Below are positions 40,501 through 47,636 of a stretch of DNA of 47,636 nt, piece by piece (the stretch's first letter is position 1; the number at the start of each line of letters is the position of its first letter). The stretch comes from Anaerolineae bacterium. GTDB lineage: Bacteria; Chloroflexota; Anaerolineae; B4-G1. The notes beneath the pieces are model-generated. The model had not been told where the DNA came from, made no database searches, and was given only the letters and a program-made list of their open reading frames with translations. Location of the stretch: the NCBI GenBank assembly GCA_016783285.1, contig JADHWW010000004.1, positions 1 through 47,636 on the forward strand. Direction: 5' to 3'. A program made the position numbers and the translations under genes.

Positions 40501-41270
40501 ACCGCCCCACTTACAATCGAACCCTCACCCATTGACTTCCCACCCTCCGAGGGCGCGAACTCCAGGATGCGATCGGCCAGGCGGGAGAAGGGCAACGACT
40601 GGAGCCAGACGCGGCCCGTCCCCTGCATGGTGGCCAGGAACAGCCCCTCGCCACCGAAAATCATAGACTTCAGGTTGCCTGCCTGCTGGATGTCGTAGTT
40701 GATGGTGGTCTCGAATGCAACGATGCAGCCGGTATCGACCAGGATTTTCTCGTTGTTGAGGCGCTTCTCCACAATAGTGCCACCCGCGTGGATGAAGACC
40801 ATGCCATCACCGCGGAGCCGCTGGAGGATGAAGCCCTCGCCACCGAAGAGCCCGGCCCCGATCTTCTTGTTAAAGGCAATGGTCAACTCGGTGCCCAGCG
40901 CAGCACATAGAAAGGAGTCCTTCTGGCAGATTAACTCGCCTTGCGCCTCATCCAGGTCAATGACGATGATCTTCCCTGGGTAGGGCGCTCCGAAGGCCGC
41001 GTGCCTCTTACCCTCACGCGCGCAGTTGGTAAAGTGCGTCATGAATAACGACTCGCCGGTGATCGCCCGCTTCCCAACGCTCACCAGCTTATCCAGGAAA
41101 CCGGCCTTCGGCTTTGAGCCATCCCCCATCTTGGTCTCAAAGTCGATGCCGTCATCCATGTACATCATCATCCCGGCTTCCGCGATCACGGTCTCGCCGG
41201 GGTCCAGTTCGATCTCCACGAACTGAAGGTCGTCGCCAAAGATCTTGTAATCAACCTCGTGACTCTTCAT
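40482..41270 (-). CDS. AIM24/TIGR00266-family protein
   Basis: 262 residues from the ATG at 41270, with CAGGAGGAG upstream; a frame start at 41348 would add 26 unneeded residues. The fold is a double-stranded beta-helix with repeated Gly-rich turns: [44 protein letters not shown], and a closing [23 protein letters not shown]. Proteins of this family are abundant, cytosolic, of unknown biochemical function; mitochondrial AIM24 is a distant relative. The gene is transcribed alone from a promoter about 90 bases upstream. Its stop overlaps the KaiC-like remnant. Confidence 0.9.
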   Translation of the reverse strand: MKSHEVDYKIFGDDLQFVEIELDPGETVIAEAGMMMYMDDGIDFETKMGDGSKPKAGFLDKLVSVGKRAITGESLFMTHFTNCAREGKRHAAFGAPYPGKIIVIDLDEAQGELICQKDSFLCAALGTELTIAFNKKIGAGLFGGEGFILQRLRGDGMVFIHAGGTIVEKRLNNEKILVDTGCIVAFETTINYDIQQAGNLKSMIFGGEGLFLATMQGTGRVWLQSLPFSRLADRILEFAPSEGGKSMGEGSIVSGAVKFLQQ

Positions 41271-41357
41271 GGTGCTCTCCTCCTGTGTATGTTTGAATGA
41301 AACTTTCTCCCTAATGGCCAACGTACCGTCGCCGTGCGGAGCAAACAAGCCTTTCGC

Positions 41358-41386
41358 ATTGTACTACATAATGTGGAAAACGTGAA
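41358..41386 (-). promoter_or_regulatory. Promoter of the AIM24-family gene
   Basis: On the reverse strand TTCACG (41386-41381) is followed after 17 bases by TACAAT (41363-41358). The gene starts 88 bases downstream, leaving a long leader without obvious structure. Confidence 0.55.
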
Positions 41387-41443
41387 GCGTGAAGCACGAA
41401 TGGACTAATCAGGAGCCACATGTGTGACATTCCCCGGTGGCCC

Positions 41444-41472
41444 TTGACAAACGGAAGGTTATGCTTTATAAT
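41444..41472 (+). promoter_or_regulatory. Strong consensus promoter of the iron cluster
   Basis: TTGACA (41444-41449), 17 bases, TATAAT (41467-41472): a perfect sigma-70-type promoter, the best in the window. It lies 50 bases before the DtxR-type gene. Confidence 0.88.
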
Positions 41473-41485
41473 AAGGCAGACCTAA
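41472..41485. promoter_or_regulatory. Candidate DtxR-type operator
   Basis: TAAGG-CAGA-CCTAA is a near-perfect dyad overlapping the end of the -10 box. Consensus DtxR/IdeR boxes contain TTAGG and CCTAA half-sites, so iron-loaded repressor bound here would stop its own transcription. Inference from position and similarity. Confidence 0.45.
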
Positions 41486-41521
41486 AAATCTGTCGAGTAT
41501 ATTTTCTGGTATGTATGAACA

Positions 41522-42526
41522 ATGACCGGGACAATATCGATTCCATTCAGCGAAAGCATACAGATGTATCTGGTCACCATCGCCCGGCTGCGGGTGGATG
41601 GCCGGCCGGTGCCTCTCTCCCAACTGGCTGAGACGCTCTCCATCTCCCCGGTCTCGGTCAACGAGATGTGCCGCAAATTGCAGGAGCAGGGGTTGGTGGT
41701 CTACCGGCCGTACAAAGGGGCGTCGCTCACGCCGGAGGGAGAGCAACGGGCCTACCGCGTCCTGCGCCGCCACCGGCTGTGGGAGGTCTTCCTGGTGGAG
41801 AAATTGGGCCTCGAGTACGCCCAGGCTCACGACGCTGCCTGCCAGTTGGAACACGCTACGCCCGATCTGGTGACCGACCGGCTGGACGCTTTCCTGGAGC
41901 ATCCCACGGTCAACCCGTTGGGGCAGCCCATTCCCAGAGACAGCGAAGACCTTCCGGCGCGCTCATTGCACCCGCTGGCGGCGCTTTCGGCCGGGCAGCG
42001 CGGCCACGTGGTTCGCTGCGACGTAAGTGGGACCGCGCGCGCTTTCCTGGACGAACAGGGAATACGCCCGGGGGCATCGGTGACAGTAATGGCAACAGCG
42101 GAGGACAGCCTGCTAGTATGGGTTGATGAGGCACACGTGTCGCTGGCGCGGCCGCTGGTGGAGGCAGTGGAAGTGGAGATGGAGACGGAAAGAACGTCGT
42201 CCGCAGCGGCAGCAGTTGCACCCATACGCTCCGATCTTGACGAGGGGAAGCAGAAGGACGCCAGTATGCAGAACCTGCCCCTGCAGGTATCCTTGCACGA
42301 GTTGAAAGTCGGGCAACGCGGCATTATCGTGCGCGTGGGGGGCCAGGGGCCGGTTCGCCGCCGCATGATGGACATGGGACTGGTGACCGGCGCCGAGATC
42401 AAAGTGGTGCGCGTAGCACCCCTGGGCGACCCGGTCGAGTTTGAGGTCAAGGGATACAGCCTCAGCCTACGCAAGAGTGAGGCGCGCAACGTCACTGTCG
42501 AGGTGACGGCAGAGAAAGGTGAATGA
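41522..42526 (+). CDS. DtxR-family metal-dependent repressor with an extra FeoA domain
   Basis: 334 residues, longer than the usual 140-230. Residues 8-70 form the winged helix-turn-helix (LSQLAETLSISPVSVNEMCRKL). The metal sites are complete by alignment to DtxR: M15, C107, E110 and H111 for site 2, and H84, E88 and H103 for site 1. A first SH3/FeoA-like domain spans about 150-220. After a low-complexity linker, a second one spans about 255-332, nearly the same as the free FeoA encoded next (VKVGG/VRVGG, GPVRRR, RVAPLGDPVEF). It should repress iron or manganese uptake genes when metal is plentiful; the fused FeoA may contact FeoB. A weak ribosome-binding site precedes the ATG. Confidence 0.92.
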   Translation: MTGTISIPFSESIQMYLVTIARLRVDGRPVPLSQLAETLSISPVSVNEMCRKLQEQGLVVYRPYKGASLTPEGEQRAYRVLRRHRLWEVFLVEKLGLEYAQAHDAACQLEHATPDLVTDRLDAFLEHPTVNPLGQPIPRDSEDLPARSLHPLAALSAGQRGHVVRCDVSGTARAFLDEQGIRPGASVTVMATAEDSLLVWVDEAHVSLARPLVEAVEVEMETERTSSAAAAVAPIRSDLDEGKQKDASMQNLPLQVSLHELKVGQRGIIVRVGGQGPVRRRMMDMGLVTGAEIKVVRVAPLGDPVEFEVKGYSLSLRKSEARNVTVEVTAEKGE

Positions 42527-42589
42527 TATCACCTGAATTTGCGGGGCTACTGTGCTGAGTGCCGGCGGGAGATGAGCGGGTAAAGCCAT

Positions 42590-42622
42590 CTGCGAATAGA
42601 GGTGCTCTTTCGCAGGGGTTTT
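42590..42622 (+). terminator. Intrinsic terminator after the DtxR-FeoA gene
   Basis: CTGCGAA-T-AGAG, loop GTG, CTCT-TTCGCAG, then GGGG and TTTT followed by AATTT. The stem is 11 bp with one bulge. It separates the regulator transcript from the feoA-feoB genes, so these probably have their own promoter or are reached by read-through. Confidence 0.72.
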
Positions 42623-42639
42623 AATTTGTGTCCTCATTA

Positions 42640-42665
42640 TTGCTAATGTGTCGCAATATTAGCAA
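42640..42665. promoter_or_regulatory. Dyad upstream of feoA
   Basis: TTGCTAAT at 42640-42647 and its inverse ATTAGCAA at 42658-42665 frame a ten-base spacer, about 100 bases before the first free feoA. Symmetry and place suggest an operator for a metal regulator, possibly the DtxR-type protein, or a stem in the leader RNA. Confidence 0.45.
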
Positions 42666-42767
42666 AGAGGTGATGGAGCGAAGAAGTGAGTGATACGCAA
42701 TTAACTACAGACGCCCCGCCAGGGGCACGGTTACGTCCAACAAAACTAGCAGAGAGGAGACAAACTT

Positions 42768-42998
42768 ATGAGCGTCAAGACACTGAACCAACTCGAGCCC
42801 GGTGAACGGGCAACCATCGTCAAAGTAGGAGGCGAGGGGCCGGTGCGCCGCCGCATCCTTGACATGGGTGTGGTGAGCGGGGCCGACATCAAGGTCGTGC
42901 GCGTGGCACCCCTGGGCGACCCCGTTGAGTTCCTGATCAAGGGGTATAACCTCTCGCTGCGCAAAAGCGAGGCCCAGCACATACAGGTCGAGGCCTAG
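42768..42998 (+). CDS. feoA: FeoA family protein 1
   Basis: 76 residues, normal for FeoA, a small cytosolic SH3-fold partner of the ferrous iron transporter FeoB. Marks are LEPGERATIVKVGGEGPVRR, LDMGVVSGADIKVVRVAPLGDPVEF and NLSLRKSEA. It is highly similar to the C-terminal FeoA domain of the DtxR-type gene just upstream, so one was copied from the other. AGAGAGGAG stands 10 bases before the ATG. The second feoA follows after 15 bases. Confidence 0.95.
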   Translation: MSVKTLNQLEPGERATIVKVGGEGPVRRRILDMGVVSGADIKVVRVAPLGDPVEFLIKGYNLSLRKSEAQHIQVEA

Positions 42999-43013
42999 CG
43001 GAAAGGAGTGTGT

Positions 43014-43256
43014 ATGATGCCTCTTACTATGGCTACACCTGGCGCGGATGTCAGACTGGTCGCCATCCGCGGCGGTCAGCGCATCCGCCAGCGGCTGGCG
43101 GACCTGGGCCTGACGCCGGGCACGACTCTGCGCGTGGTACAGGCGGACGCCTGGGGGCCACTCATCGTGGCCTTCAAGGACGACGCACGGCTGGCACTGG
43201 GGCGTGGTATGGCGCACAAGATCGAGGTCGAGCCACTGAATGTAATGCATGATTAA
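43014..43256 (+). CDS. feoA: FeoA family protein 2
   Basis: 80 residues from the ATG at 43014 with AAAGGAG five bases upstream; an adjacent ATG at 43017 is also possible. Diverged from the first FeoA: it has GGQRIRQRLADLGLTPGTTLRVVQADAWGPLIVAF and ARLALGRGMAHKIEVEPL, the second conserved FeoA type. Two FeoA proteins before FeoB occur in several phyla. It probably contacts the split FeoB together with protein 1. Confidence 0.92.
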   Translation: MMPLTMATPGADVRLVAIRGGQRIRQRLADLGLTPGTTLRVVQADAWGPLIVAFKDDARLALGRGMAHKIEVEPLNVMHD

Positions 43257-43262
43257 GAACAC

Positions 43263-43327
43263 GGATTGATAGGATTAACGGATCAATCCAATCAAGGTGC
43301 AACGCACTTCGGAAAGTGCATCGCACC
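43263..43327 (+). repeat. Two hairpins in the feoB leader
   Basis: GGATTGAT (43263-43270) pairs with ATCAATCC (43282-43289). A second hairpin has AGGTGCAACGCACTT (43295-43309) against AAGTGCATCGCACCT (43313-43327), with two mismatches and a CGG loop. They fill the space between the second feoA and the FeoB GTPase gene and end 20 bases before its start. They look like dispersed repeats but could slow transcription between genes. Confidence 0.65.
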
Positions 43328-43347
43328 TAAATGTATGGGAGGATCAA

Positions 43348-43854
43348 ATGGCAAAGGAATTCACTATTGCCCTGGCTGGAAACCCTAATTCTGGCAAGAG
43401 CACCGTGTTCAACGCTCTAACCGGAGCCCGCCAGCACGTAGGGAACTGGCCGGGGAAGACGGTCGAAAAGAAAGAGGGCATCTGCAAGCGCGACGGTTAC
43501 GAAATCCAGGTCGTGGACCTGCCCGGTACCTACAGCCTGACGGCCTACTCGCTGGAGGAGGTCATCGCGCGTGACTACATCATCGAGGATAAGCCCGACG
43601 TGGTGATTGGCGTGGTGGACGCCGCCAACCTGGAGCGCAATCTCTACCTGGCGATCCAGATTTTGGAACTGGGCGTTCCGCTCGTACTCGCGCTCAACAT
43701 GAGCGACATCGCCGATTCGCGGGGGTTGCGCATTGATACGGAGATGCTATCGCGGGGGCTGAACGGCACGCCGGTGGTGCCCACAGTCGCCAACAAGGGC
43801 AAGGGGATTGACGAATTGCTGGGCGCGGCCATCCGGGTGGCAGGCGTTCAATGA
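43348..43854 (+). CDS. feoB: FeoB N-terminal GTPase domain as a separate protein
   Basis: 168 residues from the ATG at 43348 with GGGAGGATC upstream. It contains the complete G domain: G1 GNPNSGKST (11-19), switch I with [10 protein letters not shown]3 DLPGTYSL (57-64), G4 NMSD (117-120) and a G5-like VANKGKG. A normal FeoB goes on into the regulatory helices and membrane core, but here the protein ends with a TGA right after the G domain. The rest is encoded by the next gene 39 bases later, in another frame, with its own ribosome-binding site. Frameshift error is unlikely because both parts have proper starts. Confidence 0.94.
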   Translation: MAKEFTIALAGNPNSGKSTVFNALTGARQHVGNWPGKTVEKKEGICKRDGYEIQVVDLPGTYSLTAYSLEEVIARDYIIEDKPDVVIGVVDAANLERNLYLAIQILELGVPLVLALNMSDIADSRGLRIDTEMLSRGLNGTPVVPTVANKGKGIDELLGAAIRVAGVQ

Positions 43855-43893
43855 ACAATGAATCAATGAACAATGAACAAAGGAGGGTGAATT

Positions 43894-45600
43894 ATGGCAA
43901 CACACGAACTGGCTTATAGCAGGGGGGTTTTTCTCATTGATTATGGACGCGAGGTCGAGGAGGAGATCGCCCGTCTGCAAGCGGCTATTGAGAAGTCGCC
44001 GGCGCTGACGGAGCGCTACTCCTCTCGCTGGCTGGCTATCAAATTGCTGGAAGAGGATAAAGAGATTGTTCCCAAGATCGAGGCTGCGGGAGGCGGGGCA
44101 GCGGTTCTGACCCAGGCCCGCAAGAGCCTGGCCCACCTGCGGAACGTCTATGGCGACGACGCCGAGACGATCATCGCCGACCGCAGGTACGGTTTCATCA
44201 GCGGCCTGATCAAAGAGGTGGTGCGCCGCCCGGCTGTGGATCGGCTGACGCTTTCGGACAAGATTGACAAGATCGTCACCAACCGGGTGCTGGGCATCCC
44301 CATCTTCCTGGTCGCTATGTGGTTCGTCTTCAAGATGACGGCCGAGGTCTCCGGCTCGTACCTGGACTGGGTGGACGGTCTCATCGGTGGCCCCGTTACC
44401 CGCTGGGTGGTGGCGATCCTCAATCTCATCGGCCTGGGCGACACGTGGTTCGAGTCGCTGACGGTGGACGGCGTCATCGCCGGAGTGGGTGGGGTGCTGG
44501 TCTTTGTGCCGGTGCTTCTATTCCTGTACTTTTTCCTGGCGCTGCTGGAGGACTCGGGCTACATGGCCCGCGCCGCCTTTGTGATGGATCGGTTGATGCA
44601 CGCGCTGGGGCTGCACGGCAAGTCCTTCATACCTATGCTGATCGGCTTCGGCTGCACTGTGCCCGCCGTATATGCCACGCGGACGCTGGAGAGCGAGGAT
44701 GACCGCAAGCTGACCGGCTTTTTAGCGCCGATGATGAGTTGCGGGGCGCGGCTGCCGGTCTATGCCATCTTTGCCGCCGCATTCTTTCCCGATAACGCCG
44801 GGCAGTTCATCTTTGGCCTGTACTTGTTGGGCATCGTCCTGGCTATCGTGAGCGGCATGGTCCTCAAGCGCACGCTCTTCAAAGGCAAGCCGCCGTCCCC
44901 CTTTGTGATGGAACTGCCGCCCTACCGCTTGCCCACGCTGAAGGGCATCCTGATCCACATGTGGGAGCGCAGTTCGGTCTTTGTGCGCAAGGCGACGACC
45001 ATCATTATGGCGGTCTCCGTCATCCTCTGGTTCCTGATGAACATTCCCTGGGGGGTGGAGAATCCGAGGGACAGCCTGTTTGGGAAGGGTAGCGCGGCCA
45101 TCGCTCCGCTGCTGGCGCCGGCCGGCTTTGGCGACTGGGAGGCGGCGGGGTCGCTGGTGACGGGTTTCGTGGCTAAAGAGGTTGTGGTCGGCACCATGAG
45201 CCAGATCTATGTCGGCGGGGCGGAGGAAGAGGAAGCGGAGGAGCCGACGACTTTCTTCCAGGACCTGGGCGAGATCGTGGTCGGCTTTTGGGACGCCACC
45301 GTGGACACGGTCAAGGCAACCGTCAGCCTCATCCCCGGCGTGGACCTGATGGGCGAGGAGGAAGGAGAGGAAGAAGATACGGCGCTGGTCGAGGCTCTGC
45401 AAGAGAGTTTCACGCCCCTGCAGGCGGTGGCCTTTAACGTCTTTGTCCTGCTCTACGTGCCCTGCATGGTGGCCGTGGCCGCCCAGCGCCACGAGTACGG
45501 CGACAAGTGGACGCTGTTCAACGCGGTCTATCTGACCGCCCTGGGATGGGTGGTCTCTACGCTCATCTTCCAGATTGGGCGGCTGCTTGGGCTGGGATGA
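43894..45600 (+). CDS. feoB: FeoB membrane transporter part (GDI-like helices and permease core)
   Basis: 568 residues, ATG with AAGGAGGGTG upstream. Residues 20-135 are helical and acidic/basic, matching the stretch linking the G domain to the membrane in FeoB (the GDI region). Then come about eight to ten membrane spans with the two gate motifs GFGCTVPAVYATRTLE and MMSCGARLPVYAIF, whose cysteines are thought to guide Fe(II). KEVVVGTMSQIY is the third conserved motif. A Glu-rich cytoplasmic insertion (EEEEAEEP, later EEEGEEED) is unusual. It should form the ferrous iron channel with the separate GTPase and FeoA proteins. Confidence 0.94.
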   Translation: MATHELAYSRGVFLIDYGREVEEEIARLQAAIEKSPALTERYSSRWLAIKLLEEDKEIVPKIEAAGGGAAVLTQARKSLAHLRNVYGDDAETIIADRRYGFISGLIKEVVRRPAVDRLTLSDKIDKIVTNRVLGIPIFLVAMWFVFKMTAEVSGSYLDWVDGLIGGPVTRWVVAILNLIGLGDTWFESLTVDGVIAGVGGVLVFVPVLLFLYFFLALLEDSGYMARAAFVMDRLMHALGLHGKSFIPMLIGFGCTVPAVYATRTLESEDDRKLTGFLAPMMSCGARLPVYAIFAAAFFPDNAGQFIFGLYLLGIVLAIVSGMVLKRTLFKGKPPSPFVMELPPYRLPTLKGILIHMWERSSVFVRKATTIIMAVSVILWFLMNIPWGVENPRDSLFGKGSAAIAPLLAPAGFGDWEAAGSLVTGFVAKEVVVGTMSQIYVGGAEEEEAEEPTTFFQDLGEIVVGFWDATVDTVKATVSLIPGVDLMGEEEGEEEDTALVEALQESFTPLQAVAFNVFVLLYVPCMVAVAAQRHEYGDKWTLFNAVYLTALGWVVSTLIFQIGRLLGLG

Positions 45601-45608
45601 GGCGGCAG

Positions 45609-45641
45609 AGAAACCAGGTTTTTGGGAAAAACCTGGTTTCT
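45609..45641. repeat. 15-bp stem hairpin after feoB
   Basis: AGAAACCAGGTTTTT and AAAAACCTGGTTTCT flank a GGG loop. It is a variant of the hairpin at 24964-24997. Placed 9 bases after the feoB stop and ending in TTTCTTG, it could end the feo transcript. A second weak hairpin, TCGGGCG with CGCCCGA, follows near 45659-45690. Confidence 0.75.
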
Positions 45642-45723
45642 TGTATCGACAAAGGATTTTCGGGCGAGGTTATTCCGTGGCCCCGCCCGAATGTCATAGG
45701 ATGAAGATAAGGAGTCTGGCAAA

Positions 45724-46329
45724 ATGAGGATGAGCAAATTTGAAAAAAAGTTCGTAAATAGTAAAATGCAGGCTGGGAAGAATATAAGGATTGCGGAACG
45801 ACTATTTGGTGAAATTGATTCAAGTAGTGTAAAAAGGGTATTGGAAGTAGGGTGTGGTGTCGGAATATTCACGTCATATTTGGCAAGAAAGTATGAATGG
45901 GATGTAACAGGAATTGATCTAGATCCTGAGCAGATCAAAAGAGCAAAAAGTGATCACGCGGAGAACGAGCATCTGAGATTCTTTGAAGCAGACGCTACAG
46001 AGCTTGCGTTCGAAAGGGGCGAGTTTGATATGGTTTTATCCTTTGACGTTTTGCACCACATACGTTGTTGGGATAGAGCAATAGCAGAAATAGGTCGAGT
46101 CTTGAAGCCAAAGGGTTTTTATATTCTCAACGATCTCGCATTTTCAAGGTTAACAGTCAGAGTCTTTCGGAACTTGTTACGAAACTATATGGGTGTTTAT
46201 GCGGTAGATGATATTATCAATTGCTTGACAAGAAATGACTTTGAAATTGTTGTTCACGAAGAGAAACCAGAGGTTATGACCATAATGATGAAATACCACA
46301 GCATGGTGTCTCAAAAGGTATCAGGGTAA
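45724..46329 (+). CDS. Class I SAM-dependent methyltransferase, AT-rich
   Basis: 201 residues. Motif I is VLEVGCGVGIFT (39-50), with acidic Asp in GIDLDPEQ and the motif VLSFDVLHHIRCW, then LKPKGFYILND. These are the usual marks of methyltransferase class 11/25 enzymes acting on small molecules or lipids. No substrate can be given. The gene is clearly richer in A and T than every neighbour and uses AAA, ATA and AGA codons often, a sign of transfer from another genome. ATAAGGAGTC lies before the start. Confidence 0.88.
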   Translation: MRMSKFEKKFVNSKMQAGKNIRIAERLFGEIDSSSVKRVLEVGCGVGIFTSYLARKYEWDVTGIDLDPEQIKRAKSDHAENEHLRFFEADATELAFERGEFDMVLSFDVLHHIRCWDRAIAEIGRVLKPKGFYILNDLAFSRLTVRVFRNLLRNYMGVYAVDDIINCLTRNDFEIVVHEEKPEVMTIMMKYHSMVSQKVSG

Positions 46330-46467
46330 AAATGACCCAAGCCTCACAGGTCGGGATTTGGCTTCTGTGAGAGTACACATAGATGTTCTCCGGGAACCAT
46401 CGCTGGAAATTCCACCTGTGAACAGGTTGCCAGTGTCCAAATCACTGAAACAACGAAGGAGATTTCA
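46330..46467. promoter_or_regulatory. Leader of the ZIP transporter gene with two dyads
   Basis: CTCACAG (46343-46349) pairs with CTGTGAG (46365-46371) across 15 bases, and ACCTGT-GA-ACAGGT is a tight palindrome at 46414-46427. The latter resembles a metalloregulator operator. No clear promoter was found. No known riboswitch core is recognised. Confidence 0.4.
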
Positions 46468-47229
46468 ATGGCATCTGACATCGGTTTCGCACTGTTGCTT
46501 TCGGCCCTGGCCGGACTGTCCACGACGATCGGCAGCCTGCTGGGGCTTTTTGTTCGCCAGCCCGGCCCGCGCTTTATGACGCTGACGCTGGGCTTTTCGG
46601 CCGGGGCCATGATCCTGGTCTCATTCGTCGAACTGCTGCAAGGGGGGATCGAGGCCATCGGCATCGGGCCGGCACACCTGGCTTTCTTTGGCGGTATGCT
46701 GGTGATTTTCTTGATTGACGCGCTGATCCCGCACGAGTATATGGCGGAGCATCACAAGACGCAGGATGGGGCCGTTAAAGATAGATTGATGCGCACGGGG
46801 CTGTTCGTCGCCCTGGGGATCGGTATACACAATTTTCCCGAGGGCATGGCCTCCTTCGCCGGCGCGCTGGAGAGCCGCGAGTTGGGTATGGCCATCGCTT
46901 TTGCCGTGGCCGTGCACAACATCCCGGAGGGGCTGGCCGTCTCGGCGCCGATCTATGCGGCCACCGGCAGCCGGGGCAAGGCTTTCTTGTGGTCGTTCCT
47001 GTCGGGCGTGGCCGAGCCGATTGGGGCATGCCTGGCGGCGCTGGTGCTGATGCCGTTCCTGAACGAGGCGGTGCTGGGTGTGGTACTATCGGCAGTGGCG
47101 GGTATCATGGTCATCATCTCGCTGGATGAACTGGTGCCGGTCTCACGCTCCTTTGGAGAGGAGCACCTGAGCATTGTCGGCGTCGTCGTTGGCATGGCGG
47201 TGATGGCGCTCAGTTTGTGGATGTTGTAG
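46468..47229 (+). CDS. zupT: ZIP-family metal transporter (ZupT-like)
   Basis: 253 residues with eight probable membrane spans. The two histidine motifs of the GufA/ZupT branch are present, HNFPEG (121-126) and HNIPEG (150-155), with the metal-binding His and Glu residues of the transport pathway. A His-rich cytosolic loop (HEYMAEHHKTQ) lies before. ZupT takes up zinc, iron, manganese or cobalt. Standing close to the feo genes, it probably widens divalent metal uptake, and cobalt supply would also suit the corrinoid system. AAGGAG stands 7 bases before the ATG. Confidence 0.93.
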   Translation: MASDIGFALLLSALAGLSTTIGSLLGLFVRQPGPRFMTLTLGFSAGAMILVSFVELLQGGIEAIGIGPAHLAFFGGMLVIFLIDALIPHEYMAEHHKTQDGAVKDRLMRTGLFVALGIGIHNFPEGMASFAGALESRELGMAIAFAVAVHNIPEGLAVSAPIYAATGSRGKAFLWSFLSGVAEPIGACLAALVLMPFLNEAVLGVVLSAVAGIMVIISLDELVPVSRSFGEEHLSIVGVVVGMAVMALSLWML

Positions 47230-47298
47230 TAGAATGCGGATTGCAGAACATTTATACTCAGCACGGGCATAAAGGGACATTAACAACATAGCGATCTG

Positions 47299-47327
47299 TA
47301 GACATTGGGCGTGAATTCTGCTAAAAT
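47299..47327 (+). promoter_or_regulatory. Promoter of the truncated transposase gene
   Basis: TAGACA (47299-47304), 17 bases, TAAAAT with TGC extension (47322-47327). The start codon is 36 bases further on. Confidence 0.6.
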
Positions 47328-47362
47328 GCGCTCTATTCTCACAGGATGACAGGAGCGCAACT

Positions 47363-47545
47363 ATGATCGAGATTGAATTCAGCTCGGAAGAGATCGAGCA
47401 ATTGCGTTACGAGCGACGTTATCATCCCCACCCCAGGGTTCGTCAACGGATGGGAACCTTGTACTTGAAGGCGCTTGGTTACCAACATCAGGAAATCGGG
47501 CATGGTTCAGAAACCCAGGGAGTTAGATTAACACTTTCATTCTAA
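47363..47545 (+). pseudogene. Truncated IS630-type transposase N-terminus
   Basis: 60 codons from an ATG with AGGAGCGC upstream. Residues 1-46 read FSSEEIEQLRYERRYHPHPR and MGTLYLKALGYQHQEIG, the start of the helix-turn-helix domain of IS630-like transposases or linked regulators. After about residue 47 the sequence changes to unrelated residues and a TAA stop at 47543. So the 3' part is missing, either by deletion or by insertion of another element at about 47500. The remaining 91 bases to the window end show GAAAAATTTTTC, a 12-bp palindrome, and no gene. Confidence 0.6.
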
Positions 47546-47636
47546 CATGAAAAATTTTTCGGGCAATTTTTCGTGAAATAGGGCCGAGAGTCCTTGTTTG
47601 GGCCTCAAAATTGGCCTAAAACGTCAAAGAACTCTT

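Noticed and set aside
42541..42622. Metal-sensing riboswitch before feoA
   Set aside because: Only a simple terminator hairpin and a separate dyad were seen; no conserved core of the known manganese or nickel/cobalt riboswitches was recognised.
43854..43893. Sequencing frameshift as the cause of the split FeoB
   Set aside because: Both halves have their own start and a proper ribosome-binding site, and the spacer is a repeat tract rather than a homopolymer error.

Overview
The window is a GC-rich bacterial chromosome segment. The gene families point to an uncultured Chloroflexota (Anaerolineae-like) bacterium: a large set of MttB-type methyltransferases without pyrrolysine, many short hairpin repeats between genes, AIM24-type and KaiC-like proteins, and a DtxR/FeoA/FeoB cluster. 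This assignment is inferred from gene content; no rRNA is present. Intergenic spaces are rich in palindromic repeats, and several genes carry scars of deletion.

Region 1 (1-8000) is housekeeping and accessory: a small secreted protein, an M20 peptidase converging on a MATE-like exporter, a sugar-nucleotide epimerase, a 3-methyladenine DNA glycosylase, and a 930-residue protein with a TIM-barrel-like N-terminus, four SH3b repeats and a clan GH-A-like hydrolase domain. Region 2 (8000-8612) holds a 160-bp inverted-repeat element, tRNA-Thr(TGT), tRNA-Tyr(GTA) and a perfect 28-bp palindrome.

Region 3 (8740-32837) is the centrepiece: about 24 kb of co-directional genes starting with an Lrp/AsnC regulator. 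It encodes eight MttB-superfamily methyltransferases, one corrinoid protein, a FixC-like flavoprotein and FixX ferredoxin, and a Dpp-type uptake system with a binding protein and two permeases but no ATPase. A class III aminotransferase, two saccharopine-dehydrogenase-like proteins and an ornithine-cyclodeaminase-like protein follow. I infer an island for importing methylated (quaternary) amines or betaines, moving their methyl groups to a corrinoid protein, and degrading the demethylated amino-acid skeleton. Neither a second methyltransferase (corrinoid to tetrahydrofolate) nor a corrinoid-reactivating RamA-like protein is present here. Between the fifth and sixth methyltransferase genes lies a short scar of fused agmatine deiminase and N-carbamoylputrescine amidase fragments.

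Region 4 (33000-41400) contains a secreted SGNH-like lipase/esterase with a C-terminal membrane tail, a HEAT-repeat protein with a receiver-histidine kinase, a receiver protein overlapping a DapA-family aldolase, a protein with an apparently dead histidine-kinase dimerisation domain, a corrinoid-protein pseudogene broken by a hairpin repeat, a ROK sugar kinase, a KaiC-like P-loop remnant, and an AIM24-family protein.

Region 5 (41440-45600) is an iron-uptake cluster: a DtxR repressor fused to an extra FeoA domain, two free FeoA proteins, and FeoB split into separate GTPase and membrane proteins. An AT-rich methyltransferase (probably acquired), a ZIP-family metal transporter and a truncated IS630-like transposase start close the window.
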